DNA of 64,000 nt from Photorhabdus luminescens subsp. luminescens (GTDB lineage Bacteria; Pseudomonadota; Gammaproteobacteria; Enterobacterales; Enterobacteriaceae). A program made the position numbers and the translations under genes. Below, piece after piece: positions 19,761 to 28,546 of the stretch (position 1 is the stretch's first letter; every line of letters starts with the position of its first letter). The notes beneath the pieces are model-generated. The model saw only the letters and a program-made list of their open reading frames with translations. It was not told the DNA's origin and searched no databases. The stretch spans positions 62,001 through 126,000 of the forward strand of contig NZ_JXSK01000004.1 of NCBI RefSeq assembly GCF_001083805.1, read 5' to 3'.

Positions 19761-20471
19761 CTAGCGGCGATCGCCAAAAATACGCAATAACATCAAGAAC
19801 ATATTAATGAAGTCCAGATACAGGGTCAGTGCGCCAACAATAGAGAATTTACGCAAATTCTCTTTGTCATTCACATCCAGATTTTCACCCATCTCTTTCA
19901 GCTTCTGAGTGTCATAAGCGGTTAAGCCCGCAAAGATAACGACACCAATGTAGGTTACCGCCCACATCAACGCTTCACTCTTTAACCAGAAGTTAACCAG
20001 AGAAGCCAAAATGATGCCGATCAGCCCCATAAACAAGAAGCTACCAAGGCCACTCAGGCTACGTTTGGTGGTATAGCCGTAAAAACTCAACGCACCAAAC
20101 ATCCCCGCCGTCACGACAAAAGTAGTGGCAATGGAACCACCAGTATATATTTTAAAAATACCGGAAAGCGTTAGCCCAGTCAGCGCTGAGTAGAGCATAA
20201 ACAACCCAGTAGCTAACGAAGCTCCCATGCGGTTAATCATGCCAGAGAGGACGAAAACCAATCCCAATTGAGCAATAACTAATCCATAGAAAACCACCGA
20301 GTTTGAGAAAATATATTCAACAACATTCTGATTTTGTGACACATACCAAGCCACAAATGCGGTTAACAACAGACCACAAGTCATCCAACCATAAACCTGG
20401 GCCATATAAGTTTGTAGGCCGGTTCCAGCTTGCTGGATTATCGAACCATTAGAGCGTGGATATCGATCCAT
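19761..20471 (-). CDS. ybhL: Bax inhibitor-1 family membrane protein YbhL
   Basis: A 236-aa inner-membrane protein of the BI-1/TMBIM family with seven predicted helices. AGLQTYMAQVYGWMT-like opening, LTGLTLSGIF, YTTKRSLSGLG and ALTLYLDFINMFLMLLRI near the C-terminus match YbhL, including the acidic residues thought to form the calcium/proton gate (SEALMWAVTYIG, TAYDTQKLKEMG). Function in bacteria is loosely described as calcium leak or membrane homeostasis. It is convergent with ybhR and sits next to the moa operon, as in E. coli. Confidence 0.93.
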   Translation of the reverse strand: MDRYPRSNGSIIQQAGTGLQTYMAQVYGWMTCGLLLTAFVAWYVSQNQNVVEYIFSNSVVFYGLVIAQLGLVFVLSGMINRMGASLATGLFMLYSALTGLTLSGIFKIYTGGSIATTFVVTAGMFGALSFYGYTTKRSLSGLGSFLFMGLIGIILASLVNFWLKSEALMWAVTYIGVVIFAGLTAYDTQKLKEMGENLDVNDKENLRKFSIVGALTLYLDFINMFLMLLRIFGDRR

Positions 20472-20639
20472 GAAGCTTACCTTTATATAACGATATTAAA
20501 GACCTGGGTTGTTCAGTACCAACAACCCACTCAAGTTTTATACATTATCATAGAATATTAACTATTCAATAATTACTCATATAGAAATCTTTTTACTCAA
20601 TCCTTTTTCGAAGCGTTTCGCAGAATTTAGCTAACACTT

Positions 20640-21095
20640 TCATGACCAACGTTTCGCGGCTTCCTGATCACTCTCACGGGATTCAACCCAACGTTCACCA
20701 TCAGGCAAAAACTCTTTTTTCCAGAAAGGCGCCTGCGTTTTCAAATAATCCATAATAAATTCAGCCGCTTCAAAAGCCATATGACGATGAGCGCCAGTTA
20801 CACCGACAAACACAATCTGATCACCTGGAGAAAGCGTACCAACCCGATGAACAACACTGATTCGCTGCAACGGCCAGCGACTGCGTGCTTCGGTGACAAT
20901 ACGCTGTAACGTTTTTTCCGTCATTCCCGGATAATGTTCCAATCTCAGCGCCCCGACATTATCTCCCAAATTATGATTGCGGACTTTGCCGGTGAAAGTG
21001 ACGATAGCGCCATCTTCATCACATTGAGCAAGCCATTGATATTCATCCTCTACATTGAAATTTTCCGGCCCAACGAAAATACGGGTGTTTTTCAT
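20640..21095 (-). CDS. moaE: Molybdopterin synthase large subunit MoaE
   Basis: A 151-aa catalytic subunit of molybdopterin synthase. It transfers two sulfurs from thiocarboxylated MoaD to cyclic pyranopterin monophosphate. The conserved features HRVGTLSPGD, TGAHRHMAFEA and the active-site Lys in PFWKKEFL are present. Last gene of moaACDE; three bases separate it from moaD. The length matches E. coli (150 aa). Confidence 0.96.
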   Translation of the reverse strand: MKNTRIFVGPENFNVEDEYQWLAQCDEDGAIVTFTGKVRNHNLGDNVGALRLEHYPGMTEKTLQRIVTEARSRWPLQRISVVHRVGTLSPGDQIVFVGVTGAHRHMAFEAAEFIMDYLKTQAPFWKKEFLPDGERWVESRESDQEAAKRWS

Positions 21096-21098
21096 TTA

Positions 21099-21344
21099 TC
21101 ATCCCCCAGTCACTGGCGGGAAAAAGGCCACTTCATCACCATCCTGTAGTGGGTGCCCGCCATGAACAAGAGATTGGTTTACCGCTGACAACAATTTTCC
21201 ATCTTCCAACGCCAAGGCCCAACGTTCTCCCTTTGCTATTAACGCCTTTCTCAAACCATCAACGGTTGTGTAACGATTATCAAGATCCAGTGAATCAGTA
21301 CCTACCAGCTCACGTATCTGAGCAAAAAACAGTACTTTAATCAT
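21099..21344 (-). CDS. moaD: Molybdopterin synthase sulfur carrier MoaD
   Basis: An 81-aa ubiquitin-like sulfur carrier ending in the required Gly-Gly (FFPPVTGG), which becomes a thiocarboxylate and donates sulfur within the MoaD-MoaE complex. [15 protein letters not shown] is the typical N-terminus. Its start overlaps the moaC stop (ATGA, 21341-21344), so it is translationally coupled. Confidence 0.96.
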   Translation of the reverse strand: MIKVLFFAQIRELVGTDSLDLDNRYTTVDGLRKALIAKGERWALALEDGKLLSAVNQSLVHGGHPLQDGDEVAFFPPVTGG

Positions 21345-21820
21345 TGCTCCACCTTAAAATGGCCTAATTTTCCACCTATCTTTTCCAGCAAGCGCACTGG
21401 CCCAATGACCATATCTTTCTGTACAGCTTTACACATATCGTAAATTGTCAACGCTGCGACTGATGCTGCTGTCAGTGCCTCCATTTCAACGCCGGTTCTT
21501 CCAGTCAAACGACAACAGGATTCAATTCTCACCCGGTTATATTCTGTCTGTGCTTCCAACTGGATCTCCACTTTAGTTAGCTGTAAGGGATGACAAAGCG
21601 GAATTAATTCCCATGTACGCTTTGCTGCCTGAATACCAGCAATCCTCGCGGTTGCAAACACATCACCTTTGTGATGGCGACCTTCAATAATCATTGCCAA
21701 TGTTTCCGGCTTCATTTCAACAAACGCTTCTGCCCGAGCCTCGCGTGATGTTTCAGCTTTAGCAGAAATATCAACCATATGCGCTTCACCGGTAGAATTA
21801 ATGTGAGTTAATTGAGACAT
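21341..21820 (-). CDS. moaC: Cyclic pyranopterin monophosphate synthase MoaC
   Basis: A 159-aa enzyme that converts the MoaA product 3',8-cH2GTP to cyclic pyranopterin monophosphate. Landmarks include [27 protein letters not shown] and the catalytic Lys in [10 protein letters not shown] choose ATG 21820 (MSQLTHIN), identical in register to E. coli MoaC and preceded by CAGGAGCTGAG; an in-frame start at 21844 would add eight unrelated residues. moaB, which lies between moaA and moaC in E. coli, is missing here. Confidence 0.96.
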   Translation of the reverse strand: MSQLTHINSTGEAHMVDISAKAETSREARAEAFVEMKPETLAMIIEGRHHKGDVFATARIAGIQAAKRTWELIPLCHPLQLTKVEIQLEAQTEYNRVRIESCCRLTGRTGVEMEALTAASVAALTIYDMCKAVQKDMVIGPVRLLEKIGGKLGHFKVEQ

Positions 21821-21858
21821 TCTCAGCTCCTGAAAAAACAACAATATCTAGCGGTAAA

Positions 21859-22839
21859 TTAACCGCCGATAACAGAAAGATTTGGGGTGATTCCGCTATC
21901 ACCTTGATGTAGAAAATGGGTTTCCCGTTTATGGCGCAATCCACCCTGAATACGCAATTTCAGATCATCGAGTTGCTCTTCATTTGCCAGCAAGTCACGC
22001 AGTGGTATCCCCTGTTCACCAAACAGGCATAAATGAAGATTACCTATTGAAGAAACACGTAACCGATTACAACTTCGACAAAAATCTTTCTCATAAGGCA
22101 TAATCAGACCAATTTCTCCCTGATAATCAGGATGGTTAAACACCAGTGCCGGTCCATCACTACGTGAACGTTGAAGTAAGCGCCAACCATCAAGCAACAG
22201 ACGTTCACGGATAGTTTCCCCCGAAATGTGGTATCGACGAAACATTTCGCCACCGTCACCGGTCTCCATTAATTCAATGAATCTTAATTGAATCGGACGA
22301 TCCTTTATCCAGTGCAAGAAAGCCGGCAGGCGGATATCATTAACATTTTTCATCAGCACTACGTTGACTTTCACTTTATTAAAACCCGCCGCAAATGCGG
22401 CATCAATACCGCCCATCACCTGAAAAAATTTGTCCTGTCCGGTAATTGCATGAAACTGGCGGGGATCAAGCGTGTCCATACTGACATTCACCGCAGTTAA
22501 ACCTGCCTCTTTCCACTGAGCGACATCCCGTTCCATTCGATAACCGTTGGTAGTTACCGCCAGAGTTTTAATCAACTTATTCTCACGTATAACGGAAATA
22601 ATATCGGTGAAATCGCGGCGCATGGTCGGTTCGCCACCCGTCAAACGGATTTTCTCTGTACCCAGCTCAGCAAACGCCCGGCCAACAAGACGGATTTCGG
22701 ATAATGTCAAAAAGGAGTGATGCCCACGGGGTTTATAACCATCCGGCAAGCAATAAGTACACCGAAAATTACATACATCGGTAATGGATAGCCGCAAATA
22801 GTAAAATTTACGGGCAAAAGCGTCTATAAGTTGTTCCAC
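21859..22839 (-). CDS. moaA: GTP 3',8-cyclase MoaA (radical SAM)
   Basis: A 326-aa radical SAM enzyme performing the first step of molybdenum cofactor synthesis. The SAM cluster motif CNFRCTYC places Cys at 23, 27 and 30. A second Fe-S site is in [18 protein letters not shown] near residues 254-271, and the protein ends with the essential Gly-Gly tail (SVIGG). The start codon is GTG 22839, preceded by GGAAAGGTG. First gene of moaACDE; its leader contains a molybdenum cofactor riboswitch. Confidence 0.97.
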   Translation of the reverse strand: MEQLIDAFARKFYYLRLSITDVCNFRCTYCLPDGYKPRGHHSFLTLSEIRLVGRAFAELGTEKIRLTGGEPTMRRDFTDIISVIRENKLIKTLAVTTNGYRMERDVAQWKEAGLTAVNVSMDTLDPRQFHAITGQDKFFQVMGGIDAAFAAGFNKVKVNVVLMKNVNDIRLPAFLHWIKDRPIQLRFIELMETGDGGEMFRRYHISGETIRERLLLDGWRLLQRSRSDGPALVFNHPDYQGEIGLIMPYEKDFCRSCNRLRVSSIGNLHLCLFGEQGIPLRDLLANEEQLDDLKLRIQGGLRHKRETHFLHQGDSGITPNLSVIGG

Positions 22840-22851
22840 AATAACACCTTT

Positions 22852-22960
22852 CCAAACACGGGAGACGCAGGCATTTCTGCCTCACATCCTGGTGACTCAC
22901 TGGTCACGGCCAAAACATCATATCACTGTGTAGAAAGTGACTTAGATGCAGAGGCTAGGA
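22852..22960 (-). promoter_or_regulatory. Molybdenum cofactor (Moco) riboswitch, moaA leader
   Basis: Read on the minus strand, the leader contains GGCCGTGACCAGTGAGTCAC, then GATGTGAGGCAGAAATGCCT, then GCGTCTCCCG. The GTGAC/GTCAC stem and the GAGGCAGAAATGCCT hairpin followed by GCGTCTCCC are the core of the Moco RNA motif found upstream of E. coli moaA. It lies directly before the moaA ribosome site (AAGG), so it can control translation. The boundaries are approximate. Confidence 0.85.
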
Positions 22961-22976
22961 GTTAAATTTCAACATC

Positions 22977-23103
22977 TATACCCGTTATCTTTCAAGTTGC
23001 CTCTTTGTTGGCTGCACTCGCTCACCCCGGTCACATAGTTCGCTATGCTCCCGGGGATTCTCTCCCTTGCCGTCGCGATGCATCTTGAAATCTATAGGGT
23101 ATA
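22977..23103. repeat. ERIC element, 127 bp
   Basis: Begins TATACCCGTTATCTTTCAAG and ends CTTGAAATCTATAGGGTATA, with the CACCCCGGTCACATAG and CCCGGGGATTC core. It lies only about 17 bases upstream of the riboswitch, where the moaA promoter would be expected. The remaining 250 bases up to ybhK are AT-rich, with no clear feature. Confidence 0.93.
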
Positions 23104-23357
23104 TAATTTAATGTAAAACGATATTCTCTGTATAAATTCTAGCGCTTAATAAAGAAAAATGCGAATACCTACTTTCGTTATATAATTGAATATACAATGA
23201 TTTATCAAATGTTCAGAACAAATCGCAAACAACTTCTTATTGGCGATCAATTAAAATATTGCGCCCAATCGTAACGCTTATCCGATTAATCGTGTTTTAT
23301 AATAAATTACGCTAGAATTATTCGGTAAATATATGTTCAGTCAGCAACAGGAATTCT

Positions 23358-24266
23358 ATGCGAAACCGCACATTAGCCGATTTAGATCGGGTAGTTGCCT
23401 TAGGCGGAGGTCATGGCCTTGGGCGTGTTATGTCCTCTCTTTCATCACTAGGTTCCCGCCTAACAGGCATTGTCACCACGACAGATAATGGCGGCTCAAC
23501 CGGCAGAATTCGGCGCTCTGAAGGCGGTATTGCCTGGGGAGATACCCGCAATTGTTTAAATCAACTTATTACCGAACCCAGTGTGGCATCGGCAATGTTC
23601 GAATACCGTTTCGGCGGCAATGGAGAACTAGCAGGGCATAATCTGGGTAATCTGATGCTTAAGGCGCTAGATCATTTAAGTGTCAGACCTCTTGAGGCGA
23701 TTAATTTAATCCGCAGTTTGCTGAAAGTTAATGCTCATCTTATTCCAATGTCTGAGCAGCCTGTTGACCTGATGGCGATAGATGATCAAGGCAACACCAT
23801 TTATGGCGAAGTTAATGTTGATCAGTTGCACTGTATTCCTCAGGAGTTGATGCTTTATCCTCCTGCGACGGCAACAAAAGAGGCTCTGGATGCTATCACT
23901 CAGGCAGATCTGATTATCATCGGCCCCGGCAGCTTCTTTACCAGTCTGATGCCATTACTTCTGCTTGAAGATCTCACCCAAGCGCTGCGCCGTAGCAACG
24001 CCAATATGATTTATATCGGTAATCTTGGCAAAGAATTAAGCGCCGCTGCCGCTAAACTGACACTAAAAGATAAGCTGGAAATAATGGAAAACAAAATTGG
24101 CAGCCGGATAATTGATGCGGTCATTGTTGGCCCTTGTACAGATATCAGTGACCTTAACGACCGGATTATTACTCAACAAATACTCGAAGCACAGGATATT
24201 CCCTACCGCCATGACCGTGAATTACTGCATCAGGCGTTAGAGAATACCCTGCAAAACCTTGGTTAA
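23358..24266 (+). CDS. ybhK: Gluconeogenesis factor YvcK/YbhK (CofD-like)
   Basis: A 302-aa protein of the YvcK/CofD-like family. The nucleotide-sugar pocket motifs [25 protein letters not shown] and GNLMLKAL are intact, as are [14 protein letters not shown] and VIVGP. In Firmicutes YvcK is needed for growth on gluconeogenic carbon and binds UDP-sugars; in enterobacteria the role is undefined. ATG follows CAACAGGAATTCT. Its TAA abuts the uvrB stop with no gap, so the two genes converge with no room for a terminator between them. Confidence 0.95.
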   Translation: MRNRTLADLDRVVALGGGHGLGRVMSSLSSLGSRLTGIVTTTDNGGSTGRIRRSEGGIAWGDTRNCLNQLITEPSVASAMFEYRFGGNGELAGHNLGNLMLKALDHLSVRPLEAINLIRSLLKVNAHLIPMSEQPVDLMAIDDQGNTIYGEVNVDQLHCIPQELMLYPPATATKEALDAITQADLIIIGPGSFFTSLMPLLLLEDLTQALRRSNANMIYIGNLGKELSAAAAKLTLKDKLEIMENKIGSRIIDAVIVGPCTDISDLNDRIITQQILEAQDIPYRHDRELLHQALENTLQNLG

Positions 24267-26276
24267 TTAAGAATTGGCAATAAATCGCTCTCGCAATGTT
24301 TGTACCTGATCCCGAACACTCGCCGCCTGTTCGAATTCAAGATCCTGCGCATGCTGGTACATTTTCGCTTCCAGCTCGCGGATTTTGCTTTCCAACTCTT
24401 TAGCAGACAGTTTGCTGAATGTTTCCGTTGTGGCAACCGCTTTACCTCTGCCCTTCCCTTTGCCACCCGTTGGCTGCCCGATTTGCAGAATATCACCAAT
24501 CTTCTTCTTCAGACCTTTTGGAGTAATGCCGTGTTCTTCATTAAATACCTGCTGCTTAGCACGCCGACGTTCCGTTTCACCAATGGCTTTCGCCATTGAG
24601 TCAGTGATCTTATCGCCATAAAGAATTGCTTTACCATGTAAGTTACGGGCAGCACGCCCAATCGTCTGAATTAATGAACGTTCAGACCGCAGGAAACCTT
24701 CTTTATCCGCATCCAGAATAGCTACCAGAGAAACTTCTGGCATATCCAGCCCTTCCCTCAGCAAATTGATGCCCACTAATACATCAAACTCACCTAAACG
24801 AAGATCCCGAATAATTTCCACACGTTCGACAGTATCAATATCCGAGTGCAAATAACGAACCCGTTCGCCATGTTCTTCCAAATACTCGGTTAAATCCTCC
24901 GCCATGCGCTTAGTCAACGTAGTGACCAACACCCGCTCATTTTTCACCGCCCGAATGCGAATTTCAGACAGTAAGTCATCAACCTGTGTTGCGACAGGAC
25001 GCACTTCCACTTCCGGATCAAGCAAACCAGTAGGACGCACCACCTGTTCCACCACGTCGCCACCGGATTTTTCCAATTCATATTTGCCCGGCGTAGCCGA
25101 AATATAAATTGTCTGTGGAGCCAGTGCCTCAAATTCTTCAAACCGAAGTGGACGATTATCCAACGCAGAAGGCATGCGGAAACCATATTCCACCAACGTC
25201 TCTTTGCGAGAGCGATCCCCTCGGTACATTCCACCAATTTGCGGGATGGTAACGTGCGATTCATCCACTACCAACAAACCATCAGCAGGGAGATAATCAA
25301 ACAGTGTCGGCGGCGGCTCCCCTTCAGCACGGCCAGAAAGGTAACGGGAATAGTTTTCAATACCGGAGCAATAACCCAATTCATTCATCATTTCCAAATC
25401 AAATTGAGTACGCTGCGTAATACGCTGCTCTTCCAGCAATTTACCATTTGCCAGCAATACTTTACGCCGCTGCTCAAGCTCAATTTTAATCTCTTCCATT
25501 GCCTGAATAATACGCTCACGCGGAGTAACATAGTGAGTTTTCGGATAAACGGTGTATCGTGGAACATGATATTGAATCTGCCCTGTTAGCGGATCAAACA
25601 GTGATAACCGTTCCACTTCATCATCAAATAACTCAACGCGCAGGGCGTGCTCATCAGATTCAGCCGGAAAGATATCAATCACTTCACCGCGTACCCTAAA
25701 TGTCCCCCGCTGAAATGCCTGATCATTACGGGTATATTGCAATTCAGCCAAACGCCGCAGAATGGAACGTTGATCGATAATCATCCCGTTGGTCAGGTGG
25801 AGCATCATTTTTAGGTAACTATCGGGATCGCCCAAACCATAAATAGCCGAGACAGACGCAACAACAATCACATCTCGCCGCTCCAGCAAAGCTTTAGTAG
25901 CAGACAAACGCATTTGCTCAATGTGCTCGTTTACCGAAGCATCTTTTTCAATAAAAGTATCGGAGCTCGGCACATAGGCTTCAGGCTGGTAATAATCGTA
26001 ATAAGAAACAAAGTACTCGACGGCATTTTCTGGGAAGAAGTCCTTCATTTCACTGTAAAGTTGAGCCGCCAGTGTCTTGTTCGGAGCAAGTACCATCGTT
26101 GGTCGGTTTAAATTAGCTATCACATTAGCGATAGTGAATGTCTTACCCGACCCCGTTACCCCTAGCAAAGTCTGGTGGGCAAGCCCGTCTTCTAAGCCTT
26201 CCTGTAATTGACGGATAGCCTCTGGTTGATCACCACCCGGTTGGAAGTCAGAATGTAATTTGAACACCTTATTCAT
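24267..26276 (-). CDS. uvrB: Excinuclease ABC subunit B
   Basis: A 669-aa helicase-like subunit of nucleotide excision repair that verifies damage after UvrA and loads UvrC. Walker [10 protein letters not shown] is at 39-47, and the beta-hairpin is [12 protein letters not shown] (about 92-103). DESHVTIPQ and the C-terminal helicase motif QTIGRAARN follow. The UvrC-binding UVR domain is at about 628-665 ([19 protein letters not shown]). Length is normal (E. coli 673). A LexA box and a pair of DnaA boxes lie upstream, so SOS induction is expected. Confidence 0.97.
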   Translation of the reverse strand: MNKVFKLHSDFQPGGDQPEAIRQLQEGLEDGLAHQTLLGVTGSGKTFTIANVIANLNRPTMVLAPNKTLAAQLYSEMKDFFPENAVEYFVSYYDYYQPEAYVPSSDTFIEKDASVNEHIEQMRLSATKALLERRDVIVVASVSAIYGLGDPDSYLKMMLHLTNGMIIDQRSILRRLAELQYTRNDQAFQRGTFRVRGEVIDIFPAESDEHALRVELFDDEVERLSLFDPLTGQIQYHVPRYTVYPKTHYVTPRERIIQAMEEIKIELEQRRKVLLANGKLLEEQRITQRTQFDLEMMNELGYCSGIENYSRYLSGRAEGEPPPTLFDYLPADGLLVVDESHVTIPQIGGMYRGDRSRKETLVEYGFRMPSALDNRPLRFEEFEALAPQTIYISATPGKYELEKSGGDVVEQVVRPTGLLDPEVEVRPVATQVDDLLSEIRIRAVKNERVLVTTLTKRMAEDLTEYLEEHGERVRYLHSDIDTVERVEIIRDLRLGEFDVLVGINLLREGLDMPEVSLVAILDADKEGFLRSERSLIQTIGRAARNLHGKAILYGDKITDSMAKAIGETERRRAKQQVFNEEHGITPKGLKKKIGDILQIGQPTGGKGKGRGKAVATTETFSKLSAKELESKIRELEAKMYQHAQDLEFEQAASVRDQVQTLRERFIANS

Positions 26277-26314
26277 CGGTATCTCACTTTCCTAACATTA
26301 ACTCACCTATAATA

Positions 26315-26330
26315 CTGGATAAAAAACCAG
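26315..26330 (-). promoter_or_regulatory. LexA (SOS) box of uvrB
   Basis: CTGGATAAAAAACCAG fits CTG-N10-CAG; on the coding strand it reads CTGGTTTTTTATCCAG. It lies 39-54 bases upstream of the uvrB ATG, overlapping the expected promoter, and is close to the E. coli uvrB box. Confidence 0.85.
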
Positions 26331-26570
26331 CTTCAAGTTAGTTTTATAAAAATGGGCTCAAGTAGGTCACTTCTCTATCAATTAAACATGCGTTGATATC
26401 AAAATAAATGCCATTTTATCCCCAAAATTATCTTGATTTTTCCATTTTCTATATGATCGGCTGAAAGGTGACAACATGGGGCATCATCACCAACCAGACA
26501 GGGCTTGATTTTAATTATCTTATTGATATTTAATAGAATTAAAACAAAGACGAGAATAACATCAACCTTG

Positions 26571-26649
26571 ACGCAAGCCGCGTATTTTCTTGCGTTGCGT
26601 CACTTTTCTAAGTCTAATGCACAAGGTTATCCACAGGAATAGTGGATAA
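26571..26649. promoter_or_regulatory. Hairpin plus inverted pair of DnaA boxes upstream of uvrB
   Basis: ACGCAAG (26571-26577) pairs with CTTGCGT (26589-26595). Next come TTATCCACA (26627-26635), a perfect DnaA box, and five bases later AGTGGATAA (26641-26649), a nine-base box in reverse with one end mismatch. E. coli uvrB has also been reported to carry a DnaA-binding region upstream, so a conserved replication-linked control is plausible. Confidence 0.6.
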
Positions 26650-27006
26650 CTCTACAAACCCTATTAACTGTACGAGGTTGCAACATCATGCCACAAAATA
26701 GGTATCGTCTACCGATAAAAATTTTTACTATTTTTTTAACCTTTATACTCAGCTACTCATCTCAAAAAAATGAATAAATTTGCTGTAAAAGTAAGAATTT
26801 TCTCACTGAAATTAAACATCAATAAATTATGTTCGTTCAATATTAACAACATTAAAGGTAGATAATTATCGGTATATTCTGTATGCTGGCGGAAAAAAAA
26901 CTGTATTTTCTCCATCAAGCAGCAGAAAACAATATTGATATTAGATTAGAATTTTTATTCAAATAAGAGACGACCAATGAACAGTTTCCTGTATGAAATC
27001 GGTTAC

Positions 27007-27166
27007 TCAAGAGGTAGAGTTGTGTTTTACTAAACGGAAATAGGATTCTACGCTTTCAGCAATAGCAGATTCAATATCATCGACAGCGTTTTTTATTACT
27101 TTTACTATGCCAACAAGCAACACCAATAAACATTTACCAAAAAACAACAACTGGCTTAATTGGCAT
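27007..27166 (-). pseudogene. Possible small membrane-protein gene with a +1 shift
   Basis: On the minus strand ATG 27166 begins MPIKPVVVF and hits a stop after a run of six T. Skipping one T would join it to GKCLLVLLVGIVKVIKN, then a soluble amphipathic tail (DDIESAIAESVESYF) ending at TGA 27007. The joined product would be 52 aa with one membrane helix. No ribosome site is visible before the ATG, so this may be a relic, a sequencing indel or chance. Confidence 0.3.
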
Positions 27167-27778
27167 GAACAAAACCCGATTTTTAATTAGGATATTAAGG
27201 TAGATCCTTGATAAATTAATGAATTTACATCAGTATATCCCCTATTTTACAAAATGCCCCATCACGAATACATAAAAAAAATGATAGATACACAAATATC
27301 AAATCGACACTGCCCTCATAAAACGTCCAATATTCTGCTGGCTATTTTCGATCGAAAAACTACTTTGTATCTATCATTCACAATTTCAATCGATTGCTGT
27401 TCCAAAGCATCTTTATACTGCCATTTCCTGGTGTTTTAACTGTGTTATCATTTTATTAATTTACTAATTTAGTCCTAATGTTTATTTCACTTCCTCTGTT
27501 TTCCGGAGATTCCCTAGTGCTAAAAGAAATAACCCACTTTCAAACTCGACGGATAAAGTAGCTCTTTTCCCCGAGAGATTTATAATAATAATATTTTGTT
27601 TGATGCTATCTGATGACCCAAAAACACATCAACACAACTTAACATTATTATAATAAAATCCATAAAGTCAACACAAAAATAAACATAAAGTTCAGTTTTG
27701 TGTAAACTTTATAATGAATTTACCTTAATTCCATGATTTAACTTTCATTTTTAGAATATAAATGTAAATCCATGAGCA

Positions 27779-27818
27779 TTTTCTGATATGGGATGTGCTA
27801 ATATAAGTAATCAGAAAA
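27779..27818. promoter_or_regulatory. Inverted repeat upstream of the XRE gene
   Basis: TTTTCTGAT (27779-27787) and ATCAGAAAA (27810-27818) are perfect inverted arms 22 bases apart, with ATATAAGTAAT between. It lies about 115 bases before the XRE start. It could be an autoregulatory operator; this is inference. Confidence 0.4.
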
Positions 27819-27931
27819 ATAAAATATTAAAAGTAAAATCAATAAATTATTACAATGAGTGGTTTTTTCACACTGGACAATATCATCAAGTAACATATAG
27901 TAATGCTGTTATCTTTACATAAAGGATTCTC

Positions 27932-28546
27932 ATGAAAACGTCTAACGCACAGCGAAAAACGAATATCATTAAAAATATAGAATATTTGATACGTACCCGT
28001 GGAGAAACCAAGAGTTCTTTTTCCAATCGAACTGGATTAACCCGTACCACCATTTATAAAATCCTGGAAGGACAAGTCAATAACGTTCAACAATCTACTG
28101 TACTTCGGATCTCCGATTTTTTCGGTGTTTCCTGTGAAGAAATAGAATATTATGACCTTGAACAATTAGAACGTCTCAATGAAACACTCTCAACCGAAGG
28201 CAATAAAAATCCTTCGGCTATCCCTATCGTTCCACAATCTGAATTCTTATCCGTTTCTGAGAAAAAAATAGGTCAGCTTGTTACCGAGTATCCACTTACC
28301 TATTTCTTTGGTGATGAATCAAACATGCTGGCGCTTAAAGTTGAATCGGCAATAGAAGATACATTCATTCCAGGCGAGGTGATCCTTATAAAACGTCCCC
28401 CCGCATTAGTCACCAATACGCCATTATTGTATTACGCTAAGGGAATTGGGTTCTTTATCCGGCAAGAGAAAAATGATGACTGTCTCGATAGGAAACCCTA
28501 CAGAAATGCTCATTTCTTAGGCTATATCGTAGGAGAAAGACTATAA
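27932..28546 (+). CDS. XRE-family transcriptional regulator
   Basis: A 204-aa regulator. The N-terminal helix-turn-helix (about 12-66) reads SSFSNRTGLTRTTIYKILEG and then LRISDFFGVSCEEIEYY, the HTH_3/XRE pattern. The C-terminal half (about 110-204) resembles a beta-rich sensor of the S24/LexA-like type (LALKVESAIEDTFIPGEVILI), as in phage-type repressors, but I see no convincing Ser-Lys autoproteolysis pair, so it is probably a non-cleaving regulator. Ribosome site AAAGGATTCTC. Its stop is followed immediately by the next ATG, so the two genes form one unit. The regulated promoter is probably its own. Confidence 0.8.
   Translation: MKTSNAQRKTNIIKNIEYLIRTRGETKSSFSNRTGLTRTTIYKILEGQVNNVQQSTVLRISDFFGVSCEEIEYYDLEQLERLNETLSTEGNKNPSAIPIVPQSEFLSVSEKKIGQLVTEYPLTYFFGDESNMLALKVESAIEDTFIPGEVILIKRPPALVTNTPLLYYAKGIGFFIRQEKNDDCLDRKPYRNAHFLGYIVGERL

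Larger units (their letters stand above)
26650..27931. other. Long mostly non-coding interval between uvrB and the XRE gene
   Basis: Nearly 1.3 kb of AT-rich DNA without a convincing intact gene. Short ORFs exist (a 28-codon ORF at 26688, a 61-codon ORF at 27254), but neither has a good ribosome site or recognisable sequence. A frameshifted small ORF on the minus strand (27007-27166) and an inverted repeat (27779-27818) are listed separately. It is likely degenerate accessory DNA: in E. coli uvrB and bioD are neighbours. Confidence 0.6.

Noticed and set aside
26688-26774. 28-codon ORF (MPQNRYRLPIKIF...) upstream of uvrB
   Set aside because: A weak GAGG is present, but the frame is short and AT-driven; no support beyond an open frame.
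27254-27439. 61-codon ORF in the uvrB-XRE interval
   Set aside because: No ribosome site, irregular composition and no recognisable domain.
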